DNA of 64,000 bases from Achromobacter xylosoxidans (GTDB lineage: Bacteria; Pseudomonadota; Gammaproteobacteria; Burkholderiales; Burkholderiaceae_B): contig NZ_MTLG01000071.1 of assembly GCF_002192695.1 (NCBI RefSeq), positions 62,001-126,000 of the forward strand, read 5' to 3'. A model generated the notes under the pieces. That model was not told where the DNA came from, did not search any database, and worked only from the letters and a program-made list of their open reading frames with translations. Position numbers and translations under genes: made by a program. How positions within the stretch are numbered: position 1 is the first letter of the stretch; each line of letters opens with the position of its first letter. Positions 51,201 through 58,763 of this stretch are shown here, one piece after another.

Positions 51201-54160
51201 CAGATGCGCAGGGCAATCCGGTGGGCGCGGGTGTCACCGTCAACTGGAGCACCAGCCTGGGCACGCTCGCCGCCACCAGCGTCACCAATGGCAAGAGCGA
51301 AACCTCGATCGTGCTGACCGCGCCGACGGCGCCCGGCGTGGCAGCCATCGTCGCCAAGGCGGCGGGCGGCGATGCCGGCAAGACGGCCTCCGTCACCTTC
51401 ACGGCCGACGCGTCCACCGCCCGCGTGGTCGCGCTCACGCCCAGCAAGAGCACCGGCCTGGCCAACGGCAGGGATGCCGTGACGTTCACGGCCACGGTCG
51501 CGGACGCCTCGGGCAACCCGGTAGGAGCCGGCGTCACGGTGAATTGGGGCGCCAGCATGGGCATCCTGGCGGGCGCCACCAGCACAACCAACGCCAGCAG
51601 CCAGGCCACGATCGTGCTGACCGCGCCGACGGCTGTCGGCACGGCCACGGTCACTGCCAAGGGCGCAAGCGGGGACGCGGGCAAGACCGCCTCCGTTGCC
51701 TTCACCTCCGACACGTCCAGCGTACACGTCATAGAACTCAGTCCGAGCAAGACGGTGGGCCTGGCCAACGGCACGGATACCGTGACCCTGATAGCCTTGG
51801 TGGCAGATGCCCAGGGCAATCGGGTAGGCGCGGGCGTCACCGTCAACTGGAGCACCAGCCTGGGCACGCTCGCCGCCACCAGCGTCACCAATGGCAGGAG
51901 CGAAGCCTCGATCGTGCTGACCGCGCCGACCGCGGCCGGCGTGGCAGCCATCGTCGCCAAGACGGCTGGCGGTGACGCTGGCCAGACTACCTCGGTTACC
52001 TTCACGGCCGATGCTTCCACGGCTCGCGTGATCGCGCTCGCGCCCAGCAAGAGCTCCGGCGTGGCTAACGGCCTGGATACCGTGACGTTCACGGCCACGG
52101 TCGCGGACGCCTTGGGCAACCCGGTAGGAGCGGGCGTCGCGGTCAACTGGGGCGCCAGCATGGGGACCCTTGCGGGCGCTACGAGCACAACCAATGCCAG
52201 CAGCCAGGCCACAGTCGTGCTGACCGCGCCGACGGCCGTCGGCACGGCCACGGTCACCGCCAAGGGCGCAAGCGCAGATGCGGGCAAGGCCGCCTCCGTT
52301 GCCTTCTCTTCCGACGCGTCCACCGCCCGGGTGGTCGCGCTCACGCCTAGCAAGACCGTCGGCGTGGCCGACGCCATGGATACCGTGACGTTCAAGGCCA
52401 CGGTCGCGGATGCCGGGGGCAATCCGGTAGGGGCGGGTGTCACCGTTACTTGGGGCACCAGCCTGGGCACGCTGGCCGCCACCAGCACCACCGACGCGGG
52501 CAGCCAGGCCACGGCCGTGCTGACCGCGCCGATGGCTGCTGGCGCGGCGACGATAACCGCCAGGGCGGCGGGCAGCGATGCAGGCCAGAAAGCCATCGTC
52601 ACCTTCACGATCGACGCCTCCAGCGTCCGCGTGATCGACCTCAGGTCGAGCAAGACCTACGGCGTCGCCAACGGCAGCGATACCGTGACCCTCACGGCCA
52701 CGGTTGCGGATATCCGGAACAACCCGGTGGGCGCTGGCGTCGCCATCAACTGGAGCACCAGCGCAGGTACGCTTGCCGGTGTTGGCGGCACCACCGATGC
52801 CAACAGCCAGGTTACCGTCGTCCTTACAGCGCCGACTGCCATCGGCCGGGCCATCGTCATCGCCACGGGGGGCACGGCAGACGTAGGCCGGGCCGCCATC
52901 GTCACGCTCATAGCCGACGTGTCGACCGCCCGCGTGGTTTCGCTCGTTCCCATGCGCACCACCAGCACCACCTTCCCCGCCGGCGTTGGGGCCAACGTGG
53001 CAGCCACCGTGCAAGACGCCTATGGCAATCCTGTCGGCGCGGGCGTCACCATCACCTGGAGCAGCGATTTCGCTGTCTTGGATCTGGTTACCAGCAGGAC
53101 TGATCAGGACGGCAGGGCTAACAACACGGTAAGGTATTACGCGGCCGGCACAGTCTTGGTGCAGGCCCGTGCCGTAGCGGGGGATCAGGGCACGACCCTT
53201 GCCATGACCTACATGGCGGACCCGTCCCGGGACTACGTCAGTACCTTGAACGCCAACAAGAGTACGGGAGTAGCGGACGGCAGCAGCACTGCTACCTTCA
53301 CGGCCGCCGTGCGGAACCAGTTCAACGACCCGGTGGGCGCCGGCGTCACCGTGCACTGGGAGACGACGGGAGGTACCTTGGCCGCGCCCACGAGCATGAC
53401 CGATGGCGCCAGCGTGGCCAGCATCGTGCTGACCGCGCCGACCGTGGCGGGCGAGGTGGCGGTGAGTGCCAAGGCAGGAGCTAATGATCAGAACAACAAT
53501 TTCGCCGTGGTGACATTCAAAAGCGGCGCGTCCTCGCCTGTCGTCGGCAGCGCTTCCGCCAGCAAGGCCAGCATTGTGGCCAACGCTCGCGATACGGTGA
53601 CCTTTACGGCGGTGGCGCTGGACGGCAACGGCAATTCGGCAGGCGCAGGCCAGGAGGTCACATGGAGCACCGATCTTGGCACCCTGGAGGCGTCATCGAC
53701 CAGGACCAACGCCAACGGCGAGGCCACAGTGGTGCTGACGGCGGGCAAGCGTGCGGGCCAAGCCACAGTGACAGCCAAGGCGCGGGCTGGAGATTCCGGC
53801 CGAACCGTCCGCGTGGCATTGACCTCCGATCCGACAACCGCCCGCGTCGCCTCCCTCGTCAGCAACAAGGCCTCCGCGCGGGCCAACGGCCAGGAGAAGC
53901 TGATCCTCACGGCGACCGTGAAAGATGCCAACGGCAATCTGGAGGGGGCGGGGGTCACCGTCAACTGGCGGACCAACCGCGGTACGCTTGCCGCAACGAC
54001 CAGTAGCACCAACGACTATGGTATTGCCACAATGGAGCTGCGCGCGTCGGACTCCACCGGCACGGCCGTGCTGACCGCAAGGGCAATTGCGGCGGACACG
54101 GGCAAGACCGTACGCGTGGAGTTCACTTCGCGGGAGTCCCTTCCGCCGCCGCGACCATGA
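48203..54160 (+). CDS. Inverse autotransporter adhesin (intimin/invasin type, type Ve)
   Basis: A 1985-residue surface protein. An atypical signal region (about 1-42, hydrophobic core TLCVALSVFLLFQGCAAP) is followed by a linker and the inverse-autotransporter beta barrel (about 112-371). The barrel starts at AEGWLGQFGTARLDLLG and closes with the hallmark VERNNEIVLEYKK. Then come an Ig-like domain (about 375-462), one degenerate Ig repeat (about 465-563) and 14 Big_1-like repeats of 100-108 residues to the C-terminus (ending PPPRP). No C-type lectin cap or LysM domain is seen. The barrel anchors in the outer membrane and exports the repeats as a rod for adhesion or biofilm. One gene, preceded by an AT-rich island. 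Confidence 0.95.
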   Translation: MTMLKLPKPFAWRRSVARPARKTLCVALSVFLLFQGCAAPLAGEHRKPSAADAHAVSASVAVLEGARAQEAAAPRAAIPGGMDPAPDLEGRPLPANPDQMASADARAMAGGKATGEAKRLAEGWLGQFGTARLDLLGSFHGGALDMLFPVHDSGTGLVFSQLGVRRTNLLQESYRTTVNLGLGYRHFADGYMVGGNAFLDQDVSRGHRRLGLGGEWWADYLKLGMNGYFRLSNWKRSPDARDYQERPASGWDIRAEGYLPQYPQLGGKLMFEKYYGDEVGLFGASNRQKNPSAWTLGVSYTPAQAVTLGLDHRMGQGGKSDTSFKLGVKVAFGVPLAKQLEPGGVASSRQLAGMRMDLVERNNEIVLEYKKNAPMTIQLPSAVSGYPQTVLSFPVTIAGSAEAPTIEWSGSAATFAMPYGGGSGMITLPAYNIGGVNRYRLAATAIDAHGRKISSNIMEVSVNPLSLSVARSKAAAMADGMDSVRFTAQVRGVAAEPMAGRAIAWTLRGPGAIKESSDRTDADGLAFVMVSSTVAATVEVEATEAQGFKGRSEAEFLAAPASANVTQLDATPASILANGRDKTVLRATVKDGKGNAVGAGVAVNWTATAGQLSSHSSHTDASGMAVAELLSATAPGTAVITAKAGAEDPGKSLSVDFLLDASDAKVVLLTSSKTTAPANGIDTVTLTATVADGRGNPVGAGIDVHWGASLGALGAASSSTDANSQATIVLTAPIVAGVATVSARGASGDAGKTAAIAFVADASSARVVLLTPSEASGVANGTDTLAFTATVEDGRGNPVGAGISVNWTASQGTIASSSVTNASSQATVMLTAPLSPGVATITAKAADGDAGKTASAVFTANVLMARVAQLTPSKTSGLANGTDTVTLTATVDDGRGNPVGAGVAVRWTTDRGTVAAASVTNASSQATVVLTAPTMTGPATITAKCAPGRQGKSLGVDPGQTAAIVFTADASSAHVVELSPSKNVGVANGTDTVTLMALVADAQGNPVGAGVTVNWSTSLGTLAATSVTNGKSETSIVLTAPTAPGVAAIVAKAAGGDAGKTASVTFTADASTARVVALTPSKSTGLANGRDAVTFTATVADASGNPVGAGVTVNWGASMGILAGATSTTNASSQATIVLTAPTAVGTATVTAKGASGDAGKTASVAFTSDTSSVHVIELSPSKTVGLANGTDTVTLIALVADAQGNRVGAGVTVNWSTSLGTLAATSVTNGRSEASIVLTAPTAAGVAAIVAKTAGGDAGQTTSVTFTADASTARVIALAPSKSSGVANGLDTVTFTATVADALGNPVGAGVAVNWGASMGTLAGATSTTNASSQATVVLTAPTAVGTATVTAKGASADAGKAASVAFSSDASTARVVALTPSKTVGVADAMDTVTFKATVADAGGNPVGAGVTVTWGTSLGTLAATSTTDAGSQATAVLTAPMAAGAATITARAAGSDAGQKAIVTFTIDASSVRVIDLRSSKTYGVANGSDTVTLTATVADIRNNPVGAGVAINWSTSAGTLAGVGGTTDANSQVTVVLTAPTAIGRAIVIATGGTADVGRAAIVTLIADVSTARVVSLVPMRTTSTTFPAGVGANVAATVQDAYGNPVGAGVTITWSSDFAVLDLVTSRTDQDGRANNTVRYYAAGTVLVQARAVAGDQGTTLAMTYMADPSRDYVSTLNANKSTGVADGSSTATFTAAVRNQFNDPVGAGVTVHWETTGGTLAAPTSMTDGASVASIVLTAPTVAGEVAVSAKAGANDQNNNFAVVTFKSGASSPVVGSASASKASIVANARDTVTFTAVALDGNGNSAGAGQEVTWSTDLGTLEASSTRTNANGEATVVLTAGKRAGQATVTAKARAGDSGRTVRVALTSDPTTARVASLVSNKASARANGQEKLILTATVKDANGNLEGAGVTVNWRTNRGTLAATTSSTNDYGIATMELRASDSTGTAVLTARAIAADTGKTVRVEFTSRESLPPPRP
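49895..54157 (+). repeat. Array of 14 tandem Ig-like repeats, about 300 bp each
   Basis: Repeat units begin at 49895, 50198, 50501, 50801, 51125, 51425, 51728, 52028, 52331, 52631, 52934, 53237, 53543 and 53846. Intervals are 300-306 bp except the fourth unit (324 bp). The consensus carries ANGTDTVTLTATV, GNPVGAGVTVNW, GTLAA, SQATVVLTAPT, GDAGKTASV. The middle units (4-9) are most alike and the outer ones more diverged, as expected when an array grows from its centre. Confidence 0.95.
51122..52327 (+). repeat. Two-copy 603-bp higher-order duplication inside the adhesin array
   Basis: Units 5+6 (51122-51724) and 7+8 (51725-52327) are a direct tandem copy: both pairs have the unusual first unit with ELSPSK, ALVADAQGN, SLGTLAATSVTNG and a second unit with WGASMG, LAGATSTTNASSQAT. 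The period is exactly 603 bp. This marks recent unequal recombination. Confidence 0.9.
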
Positions 54161-54234
54161 ACGCGCCGGATCCACCCGGCCAGTGCTGCTTGGGGCGGGG
54201 CGGCCCTTGGTGGCCCCGCATCAGGTGGCGGCGC

Positions 54235-54771
54235 CTACTGTCTGGCCTTCCAGTCGCGCAGCGCGCGCATGGTGTTGGCCACATGGGAATCGGGGTTCAT
54301 GTCCGTGTATTCGTACAGGATCTTGCCTTGCGGCGAGATCACGTAGGAAATGCGTTGCGCGTATTCGGGACGCTTGTCGTGGACGGCGTCGTAGGCCTTC
54401 ATGATCTTGCCGTCGCCGTCGGCCGCCACCGCGAACTTGCCGCGACACTCGCTGACCGAGAATTTGTTCAAGGTGTCGATGTTGTCGGTCGACACGCCGA
54501 TGACGGTGGCGCCCAGGGATTTGTACTCGTCGGTGGCTTCGGCGAAGTTGTGCGCCTCTATCGTGCAGCCCTGGGTGAAGGCAGCGGGAAAGAAATACAG
54601 CACCACTGGCCCCTGCTTGAGCGCTTCGTTCAGCGTGAACGTGTAGACCTTGCCGCCCAGCGAGGCCTGGGTGCTGAAGTCCGGCGCGGGTGCGCCCACG
54701 TCCAGCGCGGCCTGGGCCGAGGGGCCGGCCAGCAGGCTGCAAAGCAGTAACCAGGGGGCAATACGCTTCAT
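54235..54771 (-). CDS. Exported peroxiredoxin (AhpC/TSA, BCP-like)
   Basis: A 178-residue peroxiredoxin with a signal peptide (residues 1-23, IAPWLLLCSLLAGPSAQA) followed by a thioredoxin-like domain. The peroxidatic cysteine lies in AAFTQGCTIEAHNF (about residue 73), where the usual FTPGCT reads FTQGCT, and a possible resolving cysteine is in VSECRGKF (about 108). BCP-type enzymes remove hydroperoxides. The signal peptide places this one in the periplasm. ATG 54771 has GGAG upstream; the longer frame from 54792 overlaps that site. Confidence 0.88.
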   Translation of the reverse strand: MKRIAPWLLLCSLLAGPSAQAALDVGAPAPDFSTQASLGGKVYTFTLNEALKQGPVVLYFFPAAFTQGCTIEAHNFAEATDEYKSLGATVIGVSTDNIDTLNKFSVSECRGKFAVAADGDGKIMKAYDAVHDKRPEYAQRISYVISPQGKILYEYTDMNPDSHVANTMRALRDWKARQ

Positions 54772-54872
54772 CGGAATCTCCATAGGTTTCAACGGCCGCG
54801 CGGCGACAGGCCTACTGTAGCCCCGCAGGAGGCCAGGGTCCAGCTCGCGGCCCGGACCGATGCCGTCCGGTC

Positions 54873-56207
54873 CTAGTCGCGCCCGGGACCGCCGCGGCCG
54901 TTGCCGTTTCCGTCCCCGCGCGGTTGATCGCGCTGCTGTTGCTGACGCGCCTGCTGTTGCTGACGCGCCTGCTGTTGCTGACGCGCCTGCTGTTGCTGGC
55001 GTGCTAGTTGCTGCACCTGCTGATCGCGTTGCTGTTGCTGGCGTGCTTGTTGCTGCACCTGCTGATCGCGTTGCTGTTGCTGGCGTGCTTGTTGCTGCGC
55101 CTGTTGATCGCGTTGCTGTTGCTGGCGTGCTTGTTGCTGCGCCTGCTGGTCGCGCTGCTGTTGCTGACGCGCCTGCTGCTGGACCTGCTGGTCACGCTGC
55201 TGTCGCTGACTCGCCTGCTGCTGTGCCTGCTGATCGCGTTGCTGCTGTTCGCGCACCTGCTGCGCCTGCGGCGGTTGAGGGCGGCCTGCCTGTCCGCCGG
55301 GCATATCGCGCCCGCGCTGCTCGTCGCCGCGATTCGGACCGCCGCGGTTGTCGCGGCCATTGTTGTCCTGCACGCGATCGCGTCCATCCCATCCGTCGCG
55401 GCCATCGCGCCCGTTCCCCGGGCGTTGGCCTTCAGGCGGCCTGCCGTTGGATTGATGGTCCACGTACGCCTGAGGCGGGCGTCCCTTGTTGTGGTCGTAG
55501 AACTGCGCGCGATTGTTGCCGGCGTCGCGCACATACCCGCGTTGCATGTCGGTCTGCGGCGCATGGCGCTCCTTGCGCGCGGCAAGTTCGCGCGGGTCCG
55601 CGTCGCGTCGGATGCCCGACGGCCCGCCGTGGTAGCTGACGCGGCGGTTGTCCACGTGGTTCACCACCACGGTGTGGTTGTAGACGTTGGTCACGCGCGT
55701 GACATTAACGTTCGTCACGGACCGGTTGTAGTAGAAGCGGTCGCGTTTCCAGTAGCCGCCCACATAGCCCAGGCCGCTGTAGCCGAAGCCGTAGTTGATC
55801 CCGCCATAGAAGCCGACGTGCGGGCCCCAGTAGCCCGGGTTCCACAGATAGATGCCGTTGCTGAATCCCCAGTAGCCCGGCGTCCACAGCGCGCCAGGAT
55901 AGGGAGCGAGCACCCACGCGCCGGGCACCCAGAAATAGCCGTAGCGGTTCAGGCTCCAGTAGCCCGGGACCCACATGTAGCCGTCGGCCGGGGCGGGCGG
56001 CTGGACGTAGACCGGCAGTGGCGGCGGCGGTTGGGGGCTGCGGTCCACCAGGGCCAGGTTGGCGTTCGCCGGATCGCCATCGTCATAGACGGGCGCGGCG
56101 GGAGCGGGCGGCGGCGCATAGGTCTGGGCCGCGGCGCCGGCGCTGGCGGCCAGCAGGACTGCCGCGGCCAGGGGGCGCGGGTGGAGGATCCGGGAGTAGA
56201 TGTTCAT
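54873..56207 (-). CDS. YXWGXW-repeat envelope protein with Gln-rich tail
   Basis: A 444-residue exported protein. A signal peptide (residues 1-28, ending SAGAAAQT) precedes a Pro-rich stretch and an aromatic Tyr/Trp/Gly region (about 75-165) with repeated GYW units: MWVPGYWSLN, FWVPGAW, LWTPGYWGF, LWNPGYWGP. A basic Asn/Asp/Arg-rich part follows, then a tail (about 320-430) almost entirely of Gln, Arg, Asp and Ala from DNA tandem repeats. YXWGXW proteins are common in this order, and their role is unknown; an envelope surface or stress role is plausible. ATG 56207 begins the signal peptide. Confidence 0.82.
   Translation of the reverse strand: MNIYSRILHPRPLAAAVLLAASAGAAAQTYAPPPAPAAPVYDDGDPANANLALVDRSPQPPPPLPVYVQPPAPADGYMWVPGYWSLNRYGYFWVPGAWVLAPYPGALWTPGYWGFSNGIYLWNPGYWGPHVGFYGGINYGFGYSGLGYVGGYWKRDRFYYNRSVTNVNVTRVTNVYNHTVVVNHVDNRRVSYHGGPSGIRRDADPRELAARKERHAPQTDMQRGYVRDAGNNRAQFYDHNKGRPPQAYVDHQSNGRPPEGQRPGNGRDGRDGWDGRDRVQDNNGRDNRGGPNRGDEQRGRDMPGGQAGRPQPPQAQQVREQQQRDQQAQQQASQRQQRDQQVQQQARQQQQRDQQAQQQARQQQQRDQQAQQQARQQQQRDQQVQQQARQQQQRDQQVQQLARQQQQARQQQQARQQQQARQQQQRDQPRGDGNGNGRGGPGRD
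54924..55273 (-). repeat. 42-bp and 18-bp tandem repeats encoding the Gln-rich tail
   Basis: Six 42-bp units start at 55022, 55064, 55106, 55148, 55190 and 55232 (protein unit about QRDQQ-A/V-QQQARQQQ). An 18-bp series (ctgacgcgcctgctgttg) starts at 54942, 54960 and 54978 with a diverged fourth unit at 54996. Both lengths are multiples of three, so copy-number change would alter tail length without breaking the frame. Confidence 0.9.
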
Positions 56208-56238
56208 GGTCTTTTCCTTGGCGCAACGGGCGCGCGGA

Positions 56239-56403
56239 TCAATAGCCACGATAGTAGTAATGAGGGGCTGGATATGCCGGGTAGTAATAATGCGGCGTGT
56301 AGTACACCGGCGCCGGGCGGTAGTACGCCGGCCTGGCGGGCACGACCACGCATCCAGTCAAGGCGCTGGACATGGCCAGCATCAGCAACAGACTCTTCTT
56401 CAT
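56239..56403 (-). CDS. Small Tyr-rich lipoprotein
   Basis: A 54-residue protein: MKKSLLLMLAMSSALTGC forms a clean lipoprotein signal with lipobox LTGC (cysteine at residue 18). The mature 37 residues are built of Tyr, Pro and Ala (RPAYYRPAPVYYTPHYYY). AGGAG seven bases before ATG 56403 supports the start; the longer frame to 56565 has no family sequence. It lies 31 bases upstream of the YXWGXW gene on the same strand, and the shared aromatic bias suggests a joint envelope role. No further function can be given. Confidence 0.82.
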   Translation of the reverse strand: MKKSLLLMLAMSSALTGCVVVPARPAYYRPAPVYYTPHYYYPAYPAPHYYYRGY

Positions 56404-56633
56404 TTGCGGCTCCTGCCGAGCGCCGGGCGTGGTCCACGCCTTTTTCGCGCTCGTCAGGATTAGGCCACGGGCCAGTCCCCAGGGTTCTGGACTGTAATCG
56501 TTCCGAAACAGCTTTCCGGTGACGGATGTTTGCGCCTGCGTGACCGTCGATGTCGTTCGTATCAATGTCCGCGCAAAAGAAAGGGGGCCGCCTCGGCGAC
56601 CCCCTGATAGCGCGTAGCGCCGTGTTACGGCTG

Positions 56634-57041
56634 TCAGTTCCAGCGGCCGCCGTTGCCGGCGAGGCTGAAGCGGCCGGCGCCCATGAAGGCGATGGCCAGG
56701 CCGGCGAACAGGAACATGCCTTGCAGTTCCAGCGCCCAGCCGCCGTTGTTGGTCATGCTGCTGATCTGGCCGGAGTGGGCCAGCAGGATGGCGACGACCA
56801 TGTTGATGGCGATCAGCAGGCCGCCCAGGCGGGTGTAGATGCCGACGATGAGCAGGACGGGGGCGAGGATTTCGCCGACGTAGGCGCCATAGGCCAGAAA
56901 GCCAGGCAGGCCATGCGAGGACAGCATGCCGCTGATGCCGCCGACGCCGCCGCCGGTCAGTTTGAACAGGCCATGCAGCAGAATCAGAATACCGAGGGTC
57001 AGGCGCAGGATCAGTTTGCCGGTGTCGTCGGATTTGATCAT
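56634..57041 (-). CDS. DoxX family membrane protein
   Basis: A 135-residue four-helix membrane protein with ILILLHGLFKLTGG near residue 15 and ILAPVLLIVGIYTRLGGLLIA near 58 (landmark). DoxX proteins are linked to redox or thiol-dependent processes, and the precise role is unknown. It is a single gene, with 167 unremarkable bases to dbpA on one side and 230 to the lipoprotein gene on the other. Confidence 0.88.
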   Translation of the reverse strand: MIKSDDTGKLILRLTLGILILLHGLFKLTGGGVGGISGMLSSHGLPGFLAYGAYVGEILAPVLLIVGIYTRLGGLLIAINMVVAILLAHSGQISSMTNNGGWALELQGMFLFAGLAIAFMGAGRFSLAGNGGRWN

Positions 57042-57208
57042 GGTGAGTTTCTCATCTATTGGTTGAAAGGGGACCGCGGCCGTTGGAACAGGTTGCGAGC
57101 CTTTGGTTCCGCGCCCCGGTGATCGCGGACTGGGCGGCCGCCAGGGCAGGCCGCGCCATTATTGCAAAACCCGAGCAAAACGATCAAGTTCTTGTCGCCC
57201 GCCGATAT

Positions 57209-58597
57209 TCAGAACTCTTCCAGATAGCGCATGCGGAAGCGCCGGCCCTTGATGTTGCTGTTGGACAGGCGCGAGAACGCCTGCTTGGCAATCTGGCGGT
57301 CCAGCGCCACGTAGGAGTTGAACTCGGTGATATTGATCTTGCCGACCTGCTCGAACGTCAGGCCGCCATCGCCGGTCAGCGCGCCCAGCAGGTCGCCCGG
57401 GCGCAGCTTGTCCTTCTTGCCGCCCTGGATGCACAAGGTGATCATGGGCGCGCGCAGCGGCCGGTCCGCCTTGGGCCGCAGCGTCTTGATGTCGCCCCAC
57501 ACCAGGGGCGCGCCCTGGTACTGCTCGATCAGGTTGGCCCAGCGCATTTCCTCGGGCGAGCACAGGCTCAGCGCCAGGCCCTTCTGGTCGCCGCGGCCGC
57601 TGCGGCCGATGCGGTGCACGTGGACCTCGGTGTCCTTGGTCACGTCGACGTTGATGACGGCGCTCAGGTTCTGGATGTCCAGGCCGCGCGCGGCCACGTC
57701 GGTGGCCACCAGCACGGCGCAGCTGCGGTTGGCAAACTGGATCAGGATCTCGTCGCGTTCGCGCTGTTCCAGGTCGCCGTTCAGGGCCTGGGCGCTGATG
57801 CCCTCGGCTTGCAGGCGTTCCACCAGGTCGTGGCTGCGGATCTTGGTGTTGCAGAAGGCCAGCGTGGATTCGGGGCGGAAGTGCGCCAGCAGCCGGGTCA
57901 CCGCGTCGAGCCGGTCCTTTTCGTCGATTTCGTAGAAGATCTGCTCGATGCGGCTGGCGTCATGCTGCGCCTCGACCTTGACCTCGGCGGGGTTGCGCAG
58001 GAAGCGGGCGCTGAGCTTGCGGATGTTGTCGGGATAGGTGGCCGAGAACAGCAGGGTCTGGCGCTTGCTCGGGCAATGCGAGGCGATGGCCACGATATCG
58101 TCATAAAAGCCCATGTCGACCATGCGGTCGGCCTCGTCCAGCACCAGCGTGTTCAGGCCCGACAGGTCCAGGCTGCCGCGCTCCAGGTGATCCTGGATGC
58201 GGCCCGGCGTGCCTACCACCAGGTGCGCGCCGCGCGCCAGCGATTCGGCCTGCGGCCGGGCGGCGGCGCCGCCGCACAGGGTCAGGATCTTGACGTTGGC
58301 GATCTGGCGCGCCAGCCGGCGCAACTCCTGCGCGACCTGGTCGGCGAGTTCGCGCGTGGGGCATACCAGCAGCGCCTGCGGCGCGAGGCGCGTCGGGTCG
58401 AGCTTCTGCAGCACGCCCAGGCCGAAGGCCGCGGTCTTGCCGCTGCCGGTCTTGGCCTGCGCGATGAGGTCGCGGCCTTCCAGGATCAGCGGCAGGCTTT
58501 GGGCCTGGATGGGCGTCATCTGCTCGAATCCCAGGCTCTTCAGGTTGTCGAGCAGGGCGGGCAGCAGGGGCAGGGAGGTAAAGGAGGTGTCGGTCAC
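57209..58597 (-). CDS. dbpA: ATP-dependent RNA helicase DbpA
   Basis: A 462-residue DEAD-box helicase. Its order is Q motif FEQMTPIQAQSLPLIL, motif I AKTGSGKTAAF, PTRELADQ, DEADRMVDMGF, SAT, then the second RecA domain with IGRSGRGDQKGLALSL and a C-terminal RNA-binding DbpA domain (about 385-462: TLCIQGGKKDKLRPGDLLGAL, landmark). DbpA binds hairpin 92 of 23S rRNA and acts in large-subunit assembly. The start is taken as GTG 58597 (reading MTDTSFTSLPLL) because homology begins there; the ribosome site is weak and an upstream ATG would add about 26 residues. Confidence 0.94.
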   Translation of the reverse strand: MTDTSFTSLPLLPALLDNLKSLGFEQMTPIQAQSLPLILEGRDLIAQAKTGSGKTAAFGLGVLQKLDPTRLAPQALLVCPTRELADQVAQELRRLARQIANVKILTLCGGAAARPQAESLARGAHLVVGTPGRIQDHLERGSLDLSGLNTLVLDEADRMVDMGFYDDIVAIASHCPSKRQTLLFSATYPDNIRKLSARFLRNPAEVKVEAQHDASRIEQIFYEIDEKDRLDAVTRLLAHFRPESTLAFCNTKIRSHDLVERLQAEGISAQALNGDLEQRERDEILIQFANRSCAVLVATDVAARGLDIQNLSAVINVDVTKDTEVHVHRIGRSGRGDQKGLALSLCSPEEMRWANLIEQYQGAPLVWGDIKTLRPKADRPLRAPMITLCIQGGKKDKLRPGDLLGALTGDGGLTFEQVGKINITEFNSYVALDRQIAKQAFSRLSNSNIKGRRFRMRYLEEF

Positions 58598-58763
58598 GAT
58601 AGGAGAGATAGTCGCTTTCTGCCCCGGGGGCGGCCCGGCGGCAAAAGAAAGGGGCGGTTGCGCGAACCGCATACGCCCAAGAGTGTAATGCCTGCGGCCG
58701 ATTGGCCCTGAAACAAGAGCCGGGAATGAAGGCCCCGGGGGGCCGAACCGGGGCGGGCCGGCG

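Noticed and set aside
50674-52653. 659-codon antisense frame in the adhesin repeats
   Set aside because: Same cause: a low-complexity shadow of the Ig repeats, without family motifs.
48218-53356. 1712-codon open frame antisense to the adhesin
   Set aside because: It mirrors the repeat array, has no domain or signal, and lacks stops only because the sense strand is GC-rich and repetitive.
49895-54157. CRISPR-like regular repeats
   Set aside because: The 300-bp units are coding protein repeats; no short conserved repeats with unique spacers exist.
55008-56522. 504-codon Leu-rich frame opposite the YXWGXW gene, looking like membrane helices
   Set aside because: The leucines are the complement of the Gln-rich repeats; the sense gene has a signal peptide, ribosome site and family repeats.
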